Shown here: positions 17,425 to 26,438 of the stretch, in pieces | Layout of the letters: every line of letters begins with the position of its first letter | Numbering within the stretch: position 1 is the stretch's first letter | The notes under the pieces: model-generated | The model's database searches: none | Told to the model about the DNA's origin: nothing | What the model saw: only the letters and a program-made list of their open reading frames with translations | Assembly: GCF_003664255.1 (NCBI RefSeq) | Contig: NZ_RCCV01000001.1 | Coordinates: forward strand, 3,782,001 to 3,846,000 | Length of the DNA: 64,000 bases | Reading direction: 5' to 3' | From: Micromonospora sp. M71_S20 | GTDB lineage: Bacteria > Actinomycetota > Actinomycetes > Mycobacteriales > Micromonosporaceae | Position numbers and translations under genes: made by a program

Positions 17425-18537
17425 TCACGCCGAGCCGACGAACTGGCTGACGTGGTAGGCGGTGCTGCGGTTGTCGGGCGTCCTGGTCCACTTCGACACC
17501 ATGAGGTGCAGGTCGTTGGCCCGCCGGCTGGACCACGGGTGGATGAAGCCGCCGTAGAGGCCCGGCTCCTGCCAGGAGGTGAGCTGGATCCGCTCCGACG
17601 TCCAGACCCGGTCCGGCCCGTCCGCCGTGCGCGTGACGATGCACCCGGTGGCGCAGTTGAGGTACGACATCACCCACGTGCCGTCGGCCAGCCGTCGCAC
17701 CGAGGGCTCGCCGAAACGGCCGGTCAGGATCGGCGTGCACGGGCGGCCCCAGCCCCAGTTGCTGCCGTTCCAACCCCAGCCCTCGTACGACTCGGGGAAG
17801 AACAGCCGGTCCCAGCGGACCCGACGCAGCATCATCGGCCCGTGCTGGCGGCCGGCGCGCACCGAGAAGACGTACACCCAGTCCCCGTCGCGCTGCATCG
17901 TCCACATCTGGAACGGATCGGTGTTGGTGCCGTTGTTCCACCATTTCAGTGGCGTACGGACGAAGTCGTTGCCGTTGTCGCTGTAGGCGAGCCCGGCGTA
18001 GCGCGACCGCCAGTGCGGCCCGGCCGGGCCGGCGGAGTTCCAGTTCTCGATGCTCATGTACGACACGAGCTGGCGGCCGGTCTCGGGAAAGGCGATGCCG
18101 TCGTTGGGGATGACGGTCACCTCCCAGAGACCGTCGATGCCGATGCCGTGGTGGCCGTTGTGCATCAGCTCCGGGGCCCGGCCGTTGCCCGCGACGCGGG
18201 CGGCGCTGTCGAAGACGATCCCGCCGGCGGCGCCGGGGTGCACGGCGGAGCGCAGCATCACCGGCGAGCGCCAGTCGTTGGGCACCGGCGGGCCCTCGGG
18301 CCACGGGGTGTCGAACGTGTCGCCGAACAGGTAACCGATCGAGCCGTTCTCCAGCACGTACGGGATGCCGAGGTCCGTGCCCGCGACCCGCCACCGGTGG
18401 TTGGTGTCCAGGTCGGCGCCGGTCAGCCGCTTTTTCCAGGAGGCGGCCCGGGCCGTGCCGGGGGCGAGGACCGGCGCGACGGCCGTGGCCACGCCGGCGG
18501 CGGCAACCGTGCCGAGCAGGGAACGGCGTGTGATCAT
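17425..18537 (-). CDS. Tat-exported DUF4185 protein (candidate endo-D-arabinanase, GH183-like)
   Basis: A 370-aa protein with a twin-arginine signal (ITRRSLLGTVAAAG, cleavage near residue 31) and a five-bladed-propeller-like DUF4185 domain. Features include ENGSIGYLFGDTFDTPW near the N-terminus, and repeated Trp-rich strands (SYEGWGWNGSNWGWG, RFGEPSVRRLADGTWVMSY). Part of the DUF4185 family was recently shown to contain endo-D-arabinofuranases (GH183). Whether this member is one is inference. The ATG at 18537 is chosen because it starts the Tat signal and has AAGGAC upstream. A dyad at 18605-18628 may control it. Confidence 0.8.
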   Translation of the reverse strand: MITRRSLLGTVAAAGVATAVAPVLAPGTARAASWKKRLTGADLDTNHRWRVAGTDLGIPYVLENGSIGYLFGDTFDTPWPEGPPVPNDWRSPVMLRSAVHPGAAGGIVFDSAARVAGNGRAPELMHNGHHGIGIDGLWEVTVIPNDGIAFPETGRQLVSYMSIENWNSAGPAGPHWRSRYAGLAYSDNGNDFVRTPLKWWNNGTNTDPFQMWTMQRDGDWVYVFSVRAGRQHGPMMLRRVRWDRLFFPESYEGWGWNGSNWGWGRPCTPILTGRFGEPSVRRLADGTWVMSYLNCATGCIVTRTADGPDRVWTSERIQLTSWQEPGLYGGFIHPWSSRRANDLHLMVSKWTRTPDNRSTAYHVSQFVGSA

Positions 18538-18604
18538 GATGACCGTCCTTGTCGCGAGGGGTCCCGGAAGGCCCCGGACGTGGGGACCGGACCGCAGGCC
18601 GGCC

Positions 18605-18628
18605 ACATCGAGTTAACAATGTCGATGT
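18605..18628. promoter_or_regulatory. Dyad ACATCGA-N10-TCGATGT upstream of DUF4185 gene
   Basis: A perfect 7-bp inverted repeat around GTTAACAATG, about 70 bp upstream of the DUF4185 start. Size and spacing suit a dimeric repressor, such as a LacI- or ROK-type sugar regulator. No regulator gene is adjacent. Confidence 0.5.
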
Positions 18629-18771
18629 AGGGCTGGAACCTACGGCCAACCGGCCGGCGAGGTCAAGGAGCCCGGACCCGTCGACCACGAAGCCGCACGT
18701 GGCGGATTGGACGGGGCGAGCGCGGGCATGACAGGGTGCTGCTGGTGCGCACGGGTGAGAGGTAAGCGTCT

Positions 18772-20763
18772 GTGGCCGATCCGCATACCGCGTGGTCTTC
18801 CGGTGATCCGCAGGCGGTGCTCGACGGTTTCGAGCAGCTGCCCGGATTCGTGTGGATCTTCGAGGGGCCCGAGCTGCGGGTGGTGGCCGCGAACCCGGCC
18901 GTGCGCGCCGCCGTCGGCAACCGCAGCGGCCTGATCGGTGAGCCCTTCCGGCGGGCGGTGCCGGAACTCGCGGGCCAGCACATCTTCGAACTGCTCGACC
19001 AGGCCCTGCGCGGGGTCCGCTCGCACGGCTACGAGCAGCGCGTCCTGACCGACCGCAACGGCGACGGCAGCCTGACGGAGGCCTTCTACACCTTCGACAT
19101 GGCGCCGTGGCACAACCCCGACGGCTCGGTGCGTGGGGTGATCGTGCAGGCCGTCGACGCCACTCCCGTGGTGGCCGCCCGGCAGGCCGCCGAGACCGCC
19201 GCCGCCACCGCCGAACGTCGCTACCGTCAGGCCGCCGGCCTGGTCCTGGAACTGCAACGCAGCCTCCTGCCCGACATGCTGCCCGTCCTGCCGCGCGTCC
19301 AGGTCGCCGCCCACTACCTCGTCGCGAGCAGCGACCTCGTCGCCGGCGGGGACTGGTTCGACGCGGTTCCCCTGCCGGACGGCCGGCTCGCGCTGACCGT
19401 CGGCGACGTCGTCGGGCACGGCGCCGCGGCCGCGGCGGCCATGGGGCAGCTCCGTACGGTCGCCCGGCAGGCGTTGCAGTCGGGCGGTGAACTGCCGCAG
19501 GTGCTGGCCGTGCTGGACGACTTCGCGGCCCGCGCCGACGTGACCCGGGCGGCCACCACCTGCCTCGCGGTACTCGACCCCGACACGGGGACGCTCGAGG
19601 CGGCCAGCCACGGACACCCCGCGCCGCTGGTGATCGGCGCCACCGGCGAGGCCCGGCACCTGCCGCTGACGCCCACGGGACCACTGGGCACCGGAGCCGG
19701 CCCCGCCCCGCTGCACGCCCACCGGCTACGGGCCGACGACGTCCTGCTGCTCTACACCGACGGCCTCATCGAACGCCCCCGGCAGAGCCTGCACGACGGC
19801 GCCCGCATCCTGGCCGACGCCGCGGCGGCCGCCCGGCGGGCGATACTCGACGCGGCCACCACCATCCCGCAGCGGCTTCCCGACCGCATCTGCACCCTGG
19901 TCACGGAACGTCTCGCCCTCGCCGGCGGCGGCTTCGGCGACGACACCACGCTCCTCGCCGCCCACCTCCTGCCGCAACCCCTCGCACCGCTGCACGTGAC
20001 CCTGCCCGCCGACACGACGGCGCTGCGCCCGATGCGCCGGCACCTGAGCGACTGGCTCGTCCGGATCGGGGCCGGCGAACTCGACGCGAGCGACCTCGTG
20101 CACGCCGTGGGGGAGGCCGTCACCAACGCCGTCGACCACGCCTATCCGAGCGGTACGCCGGGGACGTTCACGCTGCACGGCACGCTGGACCACCAGGGCG
20201 TCGTGCACGTCACCTGCGCCGACCAGGGGCGGTGGCGCCCACCGGTCGCCGACCCGGGCGGCCGCGGCCGTGGACTGACGATGATCCGCGGGCTCGTCGA
20301 CCGCGCGGAGGTCCGGCACACCGAGGCCGGCACCACCGTCAGCATGCACCACCACATCGGCCAGGCCACCAACGTCACCACCGTGGCCGCCGCCCAGGCG
20401 GCCGGCCCCCACAAGCAGGCCGCCGTCGTGGAGGAGTTCACGGCCGCCGTCGTCGAGACACCGACGGGCCGGGTGCTGCGGGTGCAGGGGCCGGTGGACC
20501 TGGTCACCGGCCCTCGGCTGCGCGCCGCGATCATGCAGGCCAGCCGCGGCGGCAGCCTGCCGCTGACCATCGACCTCACCCCGGTCACCCACCTGAGCAG
20601 CACCGGCGTGCGGATCCTGCACGAGGTCGCCCGGATCGTCGCGCAGCTGCGCGTCACCGCCACCCCGCAGAGCCCGGCCCACGCCGTACTGGAACTGACC
20701 GGGCTGCGTCACCTCCTGCCGGAGGCCGCCGCGAACGGAAGCGACGACGGGTTCCACCGGTAG
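18772..20763 (+). CDS. PAS-SpoIIE phosphatase-HATPase-STAS partner-switching protein
   Basis: A 663-aa cytoplasmic signalling protein with all partner-switch modules in one chain. Residues about 15-130 form a PAS sensor (FVWIFEGPELRVVAANPA). About 165-385 is a PP2C/SpoIIE phosphatase (VAGGDWFDAVPLPDGR, TVGDVVGHG, LLYTDGLIERP, FGDDTTLL) with metal-binding Asps. About 400-520 is an RsbW-type anti-sigma kinase fold (HAVGEAVTNAVDHAY, GRGRGLTMIRG). About 550-650 is a STAS domain with the switch Ser in HLSSTGVRIL. It likely controls a sigma factor or an osmotic/stress response. The GTG start has GAGAGGT upstream. No sigma gene directly follows. Confidence 0.93.
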   Translation: MADPHTAWSSGDPQAVLDGFEQLPGFVWIFEGPELRVVAANPAVRAAVGNRSGLIGEPFRRAVPELAGQHIFELLDQALRGVRSHGYEQRVLTDRNGDGSLTEAFYTFDMAPWHNPDGSVRGVIVQAVDATPVVAARQAAETAAATAERRYRQAAGLVLELQRSLLPDMLPVLPRVQVAAHYLVASSDLVAGGDWFDAVPLPDGRLALTVGDVVGHGAAAAAAMGQLRTVARQALQSGGELPQVLAVLDDFAARADVTRAATTCLAVLDPDTGTLEAASHGHPAPLVIGATGEARHLPLTPTGPLGTGAGPAPLHAHRLRADDVLLLYTDGLIERPRQSLHDGARILADAAAAARRAILDAATTIPQRLPDRICTLVTERLALAGGGFGDDTTLLAAHLLPQPLAPLHVTLPADTTALRPMRRHLSDWLVRIGAGELDASDLVHAVGEAVTNAVDHAYPSGTPGTFTLHGTLDHQGVVHVTCADQGRWRPPVADPGGRGRGLTMIRGLVDRAEVRHTEAGTTVSMHHHIGQATNVTTVAAAQAAGPHKQAAVVEEFTAAVVETPTGRVLRVQGPVDLVTGPRLRAAIMQASRGGSLPLTIDLTPVTHLSSTGVRILHEVARIVAQLRVTATPQSPAHAVLELTGLRHLLPEAAANGSDDGFHR

Positions 20764-20798
20764 CCCGGACCCCGGCGCGGAAGAATCTTCGAGCGGGG

Positions 20799-20827
20799 TG
20801 TCCAATCGGCCGTCTCCCGTCCGTAGT
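20799..20827 (+). promoter_or_regulatory. Candidate ECF42-type autoregulated promoter
   Basis: TGTCCA (20799-20804), a 17-bp spacer, then CGTAGT (20822-20827), 61 bp upstream of the YCII gene. ECF42 sigma factors are reported to use TGTCGA in the -35 region with a CGT/CGA-type -10. The match is close but not exact. Confidence 0.45.
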
Positions 20828-20887
20828 GATGTCGTACGGCGTCGCCCGGCACGGAAGAGGCGACGCGACACGGAGGGGAGTCGGATC

Positions 20888-21238
20888 GTGAAGTACATGT
20901 TGCTCATCAACGCCGGTGCGGTCGGCGAGGACGGCGGGGCCGCCGGCTGCGACGTCGGCGACTGGATGGCGTACGACAAGCAGGTGCGCGAGGCGGGGAT
21001 CCTGGTCTCCGGCGAGTCGCTGGCGGACCTGGTCACCGCCACCACCGTGCGGGTCGGCCAGGACGGCAGGCGGACCGTCACGGACGGGCCGTTCGCCGAG
21101 ACCCGCGAGATCCTCGGCGGCTTCTACGTGATCGACGTGCCGGACCTCGACGTCGCGCTCGACTGGGCGGCGCGCTGCCCCGGCGCGCGCGGGGGCGGCT
21201 CCGTCGTGGTCCGGCCGGTCGCCGAGTTCGGGGGCTGA
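20888..21238 (+). CDS. YCII/DGPF-domain protein of an ECF42 operon
   Basis: A 116-aa YCII-related protein with the typical opening KYMLLI, the conserved VTDGPFAETREILGGFYVID segment (the DGPF motif) and a C-terminal helix. The catalytic role of the family is unresolved. DGPF proteins are the standard genetic partners and regulon members of ECF42 sigma factors, and the sigma gene follows five bases downstream. The GTG at 20888 has GGAGGGGAGT upstream. Confidence 0.9.
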   Translation: MKYMLLINAGAVGEDGGAAGCDVGDWMAYDKQVREAGILVSGESLADLVTATTVRVGQDGRRTVTDGPFAETREILGGFYVIDVPDLDVALDWAARCPGARGGGSVVVRPVAEFGG

Positions 21239-21243
21239 GCGCG

Positions 21244-22536
21244 GTGGGCGGAGCGCCCGCCGACACCGGGGGGACGGGCGAGGCGCCGGCGGCGGTCGTG
21301 GAGGCGGTGTTCCGTGAGGAACGCGGCCGGCTGCTGGCGGCGCTCGTCCGCCGCTTCGGCGACCTCGACCTGGCCGAGGAGGTCACCTCCGAGGCCGTCG
21401 AGGCGGCGCTGACGCGGTGGCCGGTCGACGGCGTTCCGCCCAAACCCGGCGCCTGGCTGATGACCACGGCGCGCCGCCGGGCGGTCGACCGGCTGCGCCG
21501 GGACCAGGCCCTCGCCGCGCGGCTGGCCATCCTCCAGGCGGAGGCGGACCGGGCGGAGCCCGCCCCCGCCCCGGTGCCGGGCGGTGAGCTGCCGGACGAG
21601 CGGCTCCAGCTCTTCTTCACCTGCGCGCACCCGGCGCTCGCGGCCGAGGACCACGGGGCGCTGACCCTGCGTTACCTGGCGGGCCTGACCACGCCCGAGG
21701 TGGCCCGCGCCTTCCTCGTTCCGACGGCGACGATGGCCAAGCGGATTACCCGGGCGAAGAAGAAGATCCACGAGGCCCGGATCCCGTTCCGCGTGCCCGG
21801 CGCGCGGGAGCTGCCGCAGCGGCTGCCGGGAGTGCTCCAGGCGGTGTATTCGATCTTCACGGAGGGCTATGCCGCCAGCGGGGGCCCGTGCCTGCAACGG
21901 CTCGACCTCGCCGAGGAGGCCATCCGGCTGGCCCGGATCCTGCGCCGGCTGCTGCCCGCCGGACGGGAGGTCGCCGGGCTGCTCGCGCTCATGCTGCTGA
22001 TCCACGCCCGCCGCGACGCCCGCACCGGCCCGGACGACGAGCTGGTGCTGCTCGACGAGCAGGACCGTGGCCGCTGGGACCGCCGCATGATCGCCGAGGG
22101 CCTCGACCTGGTGCCCGTCGCGCTGACCGGCGGCCCACCCGGCCCGTACGGCGTGCAGGCCGCGATCGCCGCCCTGCACGTCGAGGCGGCGGACCTCGCC
22201 ACCACCGACTGGCCGCAGATCGTCGCGCTCTACGACGTGCTGCTCGCACTCGCGCCGTCCCCGGTCGTCGCGCTGAACCGGGCCGCGGCGGTGGCGATGC
22301 GCGACGGCCCGGAGGCGGGCCTGGCGCTGCTGGACGAGCTGGCCGACGAGCCGCTGCTGCGGGGCCACCATCCCTACCCGGCGGCCCGGGCCGACCTGCT
22401 GCACCGCCTCGGCCGGCACGCCGACGCCGCCGAGGCGTACCGGGAGGCGCTCGGCCTGGCCGGCACCGAACCCGAGCGGGCCCTGCTGCGCCGCCGGCTG
22501 GACGCGATCGAGCGGCCCCACGCGTCGGGGACGTGA
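21244..22536 (+). CDS. ECF42-type RNA polymerase sigma factor with C-terminal TPR-like extension
   Basis: A 430-aa sigma factor. Sigma region 2 covers about 20-90 (FGDLDLAEEVTSEAVEAAL, then ARRRAVDRLRRD) and region 4 about 120-180 (LTLRYLAGLTTPEVARAFLV, then MAKRITRAKKKI). A ~240-residue helical, TPR-like extension follows, starting around LQAVYSIFTEGYAAS, and is diagnostic of the ECF42 group (DUF6596). This extension replaces an anti-sigma factor as the control element. Translation begins at GTG 21244, five bases after the YCII stop. Confidence 0.93.
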   Translation: MGGAPADTGGTGEAPAAVVEAVFREERGRLLAALVRRFGDLDLAEEVTSEAVEAALTRWPVDGVPPKPGAWLMTTARRRAVDRLRRDQALAARLAILQAEADRAEPAPAPVPGGELPDERLQLFFTCAHPALAAEDHGALTLRYLAGLTTPEVARAFLVPTATMAKRITRAKKKIHEARIPFRVPGARELPQRLPGVLQAVYSIFTEGYAASGGPCLQRLDLAEEAIRLARILRRLLPAGREVAGLLALMLLIHARRDARTGPDDELVLLDEQDRGRWDRRMIAEGLDLVPVALTGGPPGPYGVQAAIAALHVEAADLATTDWPQIVALYDVLLALAPSPVVALNRAAAVAMRDGPEAGLALLDELADEPLLRGHHPYPAARADLLHRLGRHADAAEAYREALGLAGTEPERALLRRRLDAIERPHASGT

Positions 22537-22647
22537 CGGCACCCGCCGCGACGCCGTCGGCCCGCCGGGTGTCGAGCCGACCGCCGACGGGGTGCTAACG
22601 CGGGCTCCGGCGACCCGCGTGCCGTCGGGTCGGCACGCCAGGGGCGC

Positions 22648-23547
22648 TCACCGGGCGGCGACCGCCAGCACGCCCCGGTCCAGGACGACCCGCCCGGTCC
22701 CGTCGGTGGCGCGGAAGACGACGCCGTACGGGCGCCGCCAGGCGTGCACCGTCAGGGTGTCGCCGGGGTGCAGCGGGGCGTTGAAGCGGGCGCGGACGTG
22801 CCGGACGCGCGTCGGGTCGTCACCGACGAGGGGCAGCAGGAGCCGGCCGGCGAAGCCGAAGGTGCACAGGCCGTGCAGGATCGGGCGGGGCAGCCCGGCC
22901 CGACCGGCGACGGCCGGGTCGGAGTGCAGCGGGTTGCGGTCGCCGCTGAGTCGGTAGAGCAGCGCCTGGTCCGGGCGGATGGTGGTGACGATCCGGTGCT
23001 CGGGCGGATCGGTCGGCGGGTGCCAGAGGGCGGGCCGGGCGCGACGCCCGCCGAATCCGCCGGCACCGATGACGAACATCGCCCGGCGTACGGTGCCCAG
23101 GACCGTGCCCGTCGGGTCGCGGAGCCGGGAGACCTGCTCGACCAGGGCGCCGCTGCCCTGGTCGTGCAGCGCGGTCACGGCGGCGGTGGTGTGCACCCGC
23201 CCGGCCGGTGGCAGAGGGCGGAACAGGGTCAGCGCCTCCTCGGCGTGCCGGATCGCGGTGAGCTCGCCCAGGGGCGGCGGGTCGGCGGCGAGCACGCTGG
23301 CGAAGGTCGGCAGCACCCGCTGCGGGCGGCCGGTGGAGTTCTCGGTGGTGAGGTGGAGCTCCGCCGCCGGGTCGCGTTGTCCCGCCCCGACCCCGAGGGC
23401 GTAGAGCATCGTCTCGGTCGGGGTCCACACCCGGTCCAGCGAGGTGCGCAGTCCGACGAGATTACTGACCGTAGTCGGCGCGGTTCCCCGTCGGGCCGAC
23501 GGCCGACCCGGTCGGTCGGCATGGGCCCCTTTGTCCAGCGTGTTCAT
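22648..23547 (-). CDS. MaoC-like double-hotdog dehydratase
   Basis: A 299-aa protein with two hotdog folds. The C-terminal one carries the hydratase-2 motif RNPLHSDPAVAGRAGLPRP followed by ILHGLCTFGF (about residues 200-232), with the Asp/His dyad of (R)-specific enoyl-CoA hydratases. The N-terminal half (TPTETMLYALGVGAG) is the degenerate partner fold. It likely hydrates trans-2-enoyl-CoA in lipid metabolism. It is divergent from the 23.7-kb transporter operon. Shared control with that operon is possible but unproven. Confidence 0.88.
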   Translation of the reverse strand: MNTLDKGAHADRPGRPSARRGTAPTTVSNLVGLRTSLDRVWTPTETMLYALGVGAGQRDPAAELHLTTENSTGRPQRVLPTFASVLAADPPPLGELTAIRHAEEALTLFRPLPPAGRVHTTAAVTALHDQGSGALVEQVSRLRDPTGTVLGTVRRAMFVIGAGGFGGRRARPALWHPPTDPPEHRIVTTIRPDQALLYRLSGDRNPLHSDPAVAGRAGLPRPILHGLCTFGFAGRLLLPLVGDDPTRVRHVRARFNAPLHPGDTLTVHAWRRPYGVVFRATDGTGRVVLDRGVLAVAAR

Positions 23548-23627
23548 CGGGCTCCCGGTTTGTTCGACTCGTCGGCTGGCGATGATCGACGGCTACTGTC
23601 TGTTGCAGGAAGGTGAGGCCGAATCTC

Positions 23628-23687
23628 TTGACTGCGCACGCCGTCCGGCAGTAGCGTCCCATATTAAGCAACGGTAACCATAATATG
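23628..23687 (+). promoter_or_regulatory. Promoter and CATATTA-N14-TAATATG operator of the uptake operon
   Basis: TTGACT (23628-23633), an 18-bp spacer and TAGCGT (23652-23657) form a plausible sigma-70 promoter. Directly downstream is a perfect 7-bp inverted repeat, CATATTA (23660-23666) and TAATATG (23681-23687), where a bound repressor would block transcription. CATAATAT also occurs in the iclR/hyuB divergent region at 34759, so IclR may act at both places. Confidence 0.5.
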
Positions 23688-23711
23688 AGCCGCTAGGTAT
23701 CTGGGGTAGCC

Positions 23712-24674
23712 ATGAGAATGCGAGCATTGCGCGCTGCGGTAGCAGCCCTGCTGGTGACCGCCGCCGTTGCGGCATGCGCGGAGAACCAGAGCCCGACCGA
23801 GTCCGGCGGCGGCGAGGCGGCCCCTTCGGTGGCGGTCAACTTCGGCGTCGGCGTCGACCCGGCGTACTCCCCGATCTACCTCGCCGACCAGGAGAAGCTG
23901 TTCCAGGCCAACGGCCTGAACGTCACCGTCACCCAGTTCCAGGAGGGCACCGGTGGCCTCGACGCGATCCTGGCCAAGCAGGGCCAGTTCACGGCGAGCA
24001 CCGAGTCGAGCCTGCTGAACCGGGCCACCCGGGGCGACATCAAGGGCCTGGCCGTCTTCTCGCAGTCGCCCAGCTTCATCAAGCTCGTGGCGCGCTCCGG
24101 CGTCAGCGACGTGGCGGGCATCAAGAAGTACGGCGTCGTCCCCGGCACGGTCAACGAGTACGCCACCAACAAGGTCCTCGCGGCGCGCGGGATCAGCCGG
24201 GAGTCCGTCGAGTTCGTCAACGCCTCTCCCGCCGAGATGCCGGCCCTGCTGCAACGCGGCGACGTGGACGGCTACATCATGTGGGAGCCGTGGCCGTCGC
24301 GCGGCGTCGCCAACGGCGGCAAGGTCCTGCTGACCAGCGGCGACATCGGCTACGTCTACAACCTGGTGATCGGCGTCGACGGCGCCTGGTACGAGGCCAA
24401 CAAGGAGACCGCCAAGAAGGTCGTGCAGACCATCGGCCAGGCGTGCGAGCAGCTCACCCAGGACCCGGCCAAGGCGGGCACGGTCACCGAGAAGGCCATC
24501 AAGGTGCCGGCGAAGGAGGCCCAGACGCTGCTGGAGGGCGTCCAGTGCCAGGTCCGTGACTTCACCGACGACGACCTCAAGCGCTACGGCGAGATCGCCC
24601 AGTTCCAGCAGGACAGCAAGATCGTCACCCAGAAGGCGGACCCGGCGACCGTCATGGTCAAGGGGGTGGCGTGA
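23712..24674 (+). CDS. NMT1/SsuA-type ABC transporter substrate-binding lipoprotein
   Basis: A 320-aa extracytoplasmic binding protein. The lipobox VAAC (Cys22) follows a short hydrophobic signal. The mature fold shows NFGVGVDPAYSPIYLADQ and later VDGYIMWEPWPSRGV, as in the NMT1/THI5 and SsuA group that captures sulfonates, nitrate, thiamine precursors or aromatic acids. It is the first gene of a coupled operon (ATPase by 4-nt overlap, then permease). Its position ahead of aromatic catabolism genes suggests an aromatic or heterocyclic ligand. That ligand assignment is inference. Confidence 0.92.
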   Translation: MRMRALRAAVAALLVTAAVAACAENQSPTESGGGEAAPSVAVNFGVGVDPAYSPIYLADQEKLFQANGLNVTVTQFQEGTGGLDAILAKQGQFTASTESSLLNRATRGDIKGLAVFSQSPSFIKLVARSGVSDVAGIKKYGVVPGTVNEYATNKVLAARGISRESVEFVNASPAEMPALLQRGDVDGYIMWEPWPSRGVANGGKVLLTSGDIGYVYNLVIGVDGAWYEANKETAKKVVQTIGQACEQLTQDPAKAGTVTEKAIKVPAKEAQTLLEGVQCQVRDFTDDDLKRYGEIAQFQQDSKIVTQKADPATVMVKGVA

Positions 24675-25564
24675 CAGTCAACGGCACCGCCCCCGCCACG
24701 ACCCCCGCCGGCCGACCCGCCAGCCGCGCCGGCTCCCCGATCCGCATCAGCGACGTCGACATCCGCTTCGGCGAGTTCGTCGCCGTCCGCGGCGCGAGCC
24801 TCGACATCGCCGCCGGTGAGCTCGTCTGCCTGCTCGGTCCGAGTGGCTGCGGCAAGTCCACGCTGCTCAACGCGGTCGCCGGGTTCGTCCGCCCGGCGGC
24901 CGGCGAGGTGACCTGCGGCGGCGAGCCGGTGACCGGGCCCGACGTGTCGCGGGGCGTGGTCTTCCAGAGTGCTGAGGCGCTGTTCCCCTGGCTGACCGTA
25001 CGCCAGAACGTCGCCTTCGGCCCGCAGATGCGCGGCGTGCCGAAGGCCCAGCGCGACGCGGTCGTCGAGCGGTACCTGGCGATGGTCGGCCTCGCGCACA
25101 GCGCCGAGCGGTTCCCCGAGCAGCTCTCCGGCGGCATGCGCCAGCGGGCCCAGCTGGCCCGGGTCCTGGCCAACGACCCCTCGGTCGTGCTGATGGACGA
25201 GCCGTTCGGCGCGCTGGACGCCCAGACCCGGCTGGTGATGCAGGTCGAACTCGACCGGATCTGGCGCGAGACCGGCGCCACGATCGTCTTCGTCACCCAC
25301 GACATCGGCGAGGCGATCCTCCTCGGCGACCGGATCGTCACGATGACCGCGGGACCGTCGGCGGCCATCAAGAAGGACTACCGCTGCGACCTGCCCCGGC
25401 CCCGCGACCTGACCGACCCGGCCTGCGCGGCGCTCTTCCGGGAGCTGCGCGAGGACATCGGCGCCGAGGTGGCCCGGACGCTGCGCGCCCAGGGACTCGA
25501 CGACGGCCACGACGGCCGGCCCGGCGCCGACCACACGAACGACGACCGGACGGAGGGGCGATGA
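24671..25564 (+). CDS. ABC transporter ATP-binding protein (SsuB/TauB type)
   Basis: A 297-aa ATPase energising the uptake system. Walker A GPSGCGKST is near residue 57. The signature LSGGMRQRAQLARVL and Walker B VVLMDEPFGALD are near residues 155-185, followed by the H-loop VFVTHDIGEA. An N-terminal ~20-residue Pro/Ala extension precedes the fold. The GTG overlaps the upstream stop, and its stop overlaps the permease ATG. Confidence 0.95.
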   Translation: MTVNGTAPATTPAGRPASRAGSPIRISDVDIRFGEFVAVRGASLDIAAGELVCLLGPSGCGKSTLLNAVAGFVRPAAGEVTCGGEPVTGPDVSRGVVFQSAEALFPWLTVRQNVAFGPQMRGVPKAQRDAVVERYLAMVGLAHSAERFPEQLSGGMRQRAQLARVLANDPSVVLMDEPFGALDAQTRLVMQVELDRIWRETGATIVFVTHDIGEAILLGDRIVTMTAGPSAAIKKDYRCDLPRPRDLTDPACAALFRELREDIGAEVARTLRAQGLDDGHDGRPGADHTNDDRTEGR

Positions 25565-26388
25565 CAGTCGAGGCACCCACCGTTCCCGACCGCACCAGGG
25601 CGTCGGCGACGACCGCCCCCCGCCGCAACCGCTGGCCCCGGCTGACCCGGATCGGGCTGTCGGTCCTGTCGGTGCTGCTCGGCGTGCTGATCTGGGACCT
25701 GGTCAGCCGCAACTACACGGCTTTCTTCCTGCCCTCGCCGCGGCTCACCCTCGACGGCGCGGTCGAACTGATCCGCGACGGCACCCTGTGGGACTCGGTC
25801 AGCGCGTCCTCGACCCGCATCCTCACCGGCTGGCTGCTCGGCGTGCTCGTCGGCGTACCGATGGGTCTGCTGATGGGTTGCATCCCCTGGCTGCGGCTGA
25901 TGCTCGACCCCTACATCCAGTTCTTCCGCTTCGTGCCACCGATCGCCTTCGTCACCCTGGCCATCATCTGGCTCGGGCCGGGGGAGGCGTCGAAGGTGGC
26001 GCTGATCTTCTACACCACCGTCTTCATCGTCGCCCTCAACACCCTGGCCGGGGTGCTGTCGGTCAACGAGATCCGGATGCGGGCGGCCCGCGCGCTCGGC
26101 GCCGGTCCCGTACGCAGCCTCGTCTCGGTCGTGCTGCCGTCGACCGTGCCGCACGTGGTCACCGGGGCCCGGCTGGCGATGGGCAACTCGTTCCTGACGA
26201 TCGTCTCCGCCGAGATCGTCGCCGCCCAGAGCGGCCTGGGATCGCTGATCTGGACGGCGCGGAACTACGCCAAGACGGAGTGGGTCTTCGTGGGCATCAT
26301 CGCCCTGGGCCTGCTCGGCTACCTCTTCGACTGGATCCTGCGTCTGGTCACGGGACGGACCCTGCGCCGCTACGGCGTCACGTTCTAG
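25561..26388 (+). CDS. ABC transporter permease (SsuC/TauC type)
   Basis: A 275-aa inner-membrane permease with about six helices. It carries the cytoplasmic EAA-type loop (RAARALGAGPVRSLVSVVLP) that contacts the ATPase, near residues 178-197. It belongs to the BPD_transp_1 family and is coupled to the ATPase gene by four bases. Fifty bases separate it from the hydantoinase A gene, without a visible terminator. Confidence 0.95.
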   Translation: MTVEAPTVPDRTRASATTAPRRNRWPRLTRIGLSVLSVLLGVLIWDLVSRNYTAFFLPSPRLTLDGAVELIRDGTLWDSVSASSTRILTGWLLGVLVGVPMGLLMGCIPWLRLMLDPYIQFFRFVPPIAFVTLAIIWLGPGEASKVALIFYTTVFIVALNTLAGVLSVNEIRMRAARALGAGPVRSLVSVVLPSTVPHVVTGARLAMGNSFLTIVSAEIVAAQSGLGSLIWTARNYAKTEWVFVGIIALGLLGYLFDWILRLVTGRTLRRYGVTF

Positions 26389-26438
26389 CGGCCCGACCCG
26401 TCGCCGACGCCATCCACCCCCTATCCGAAAGGCTCGCC

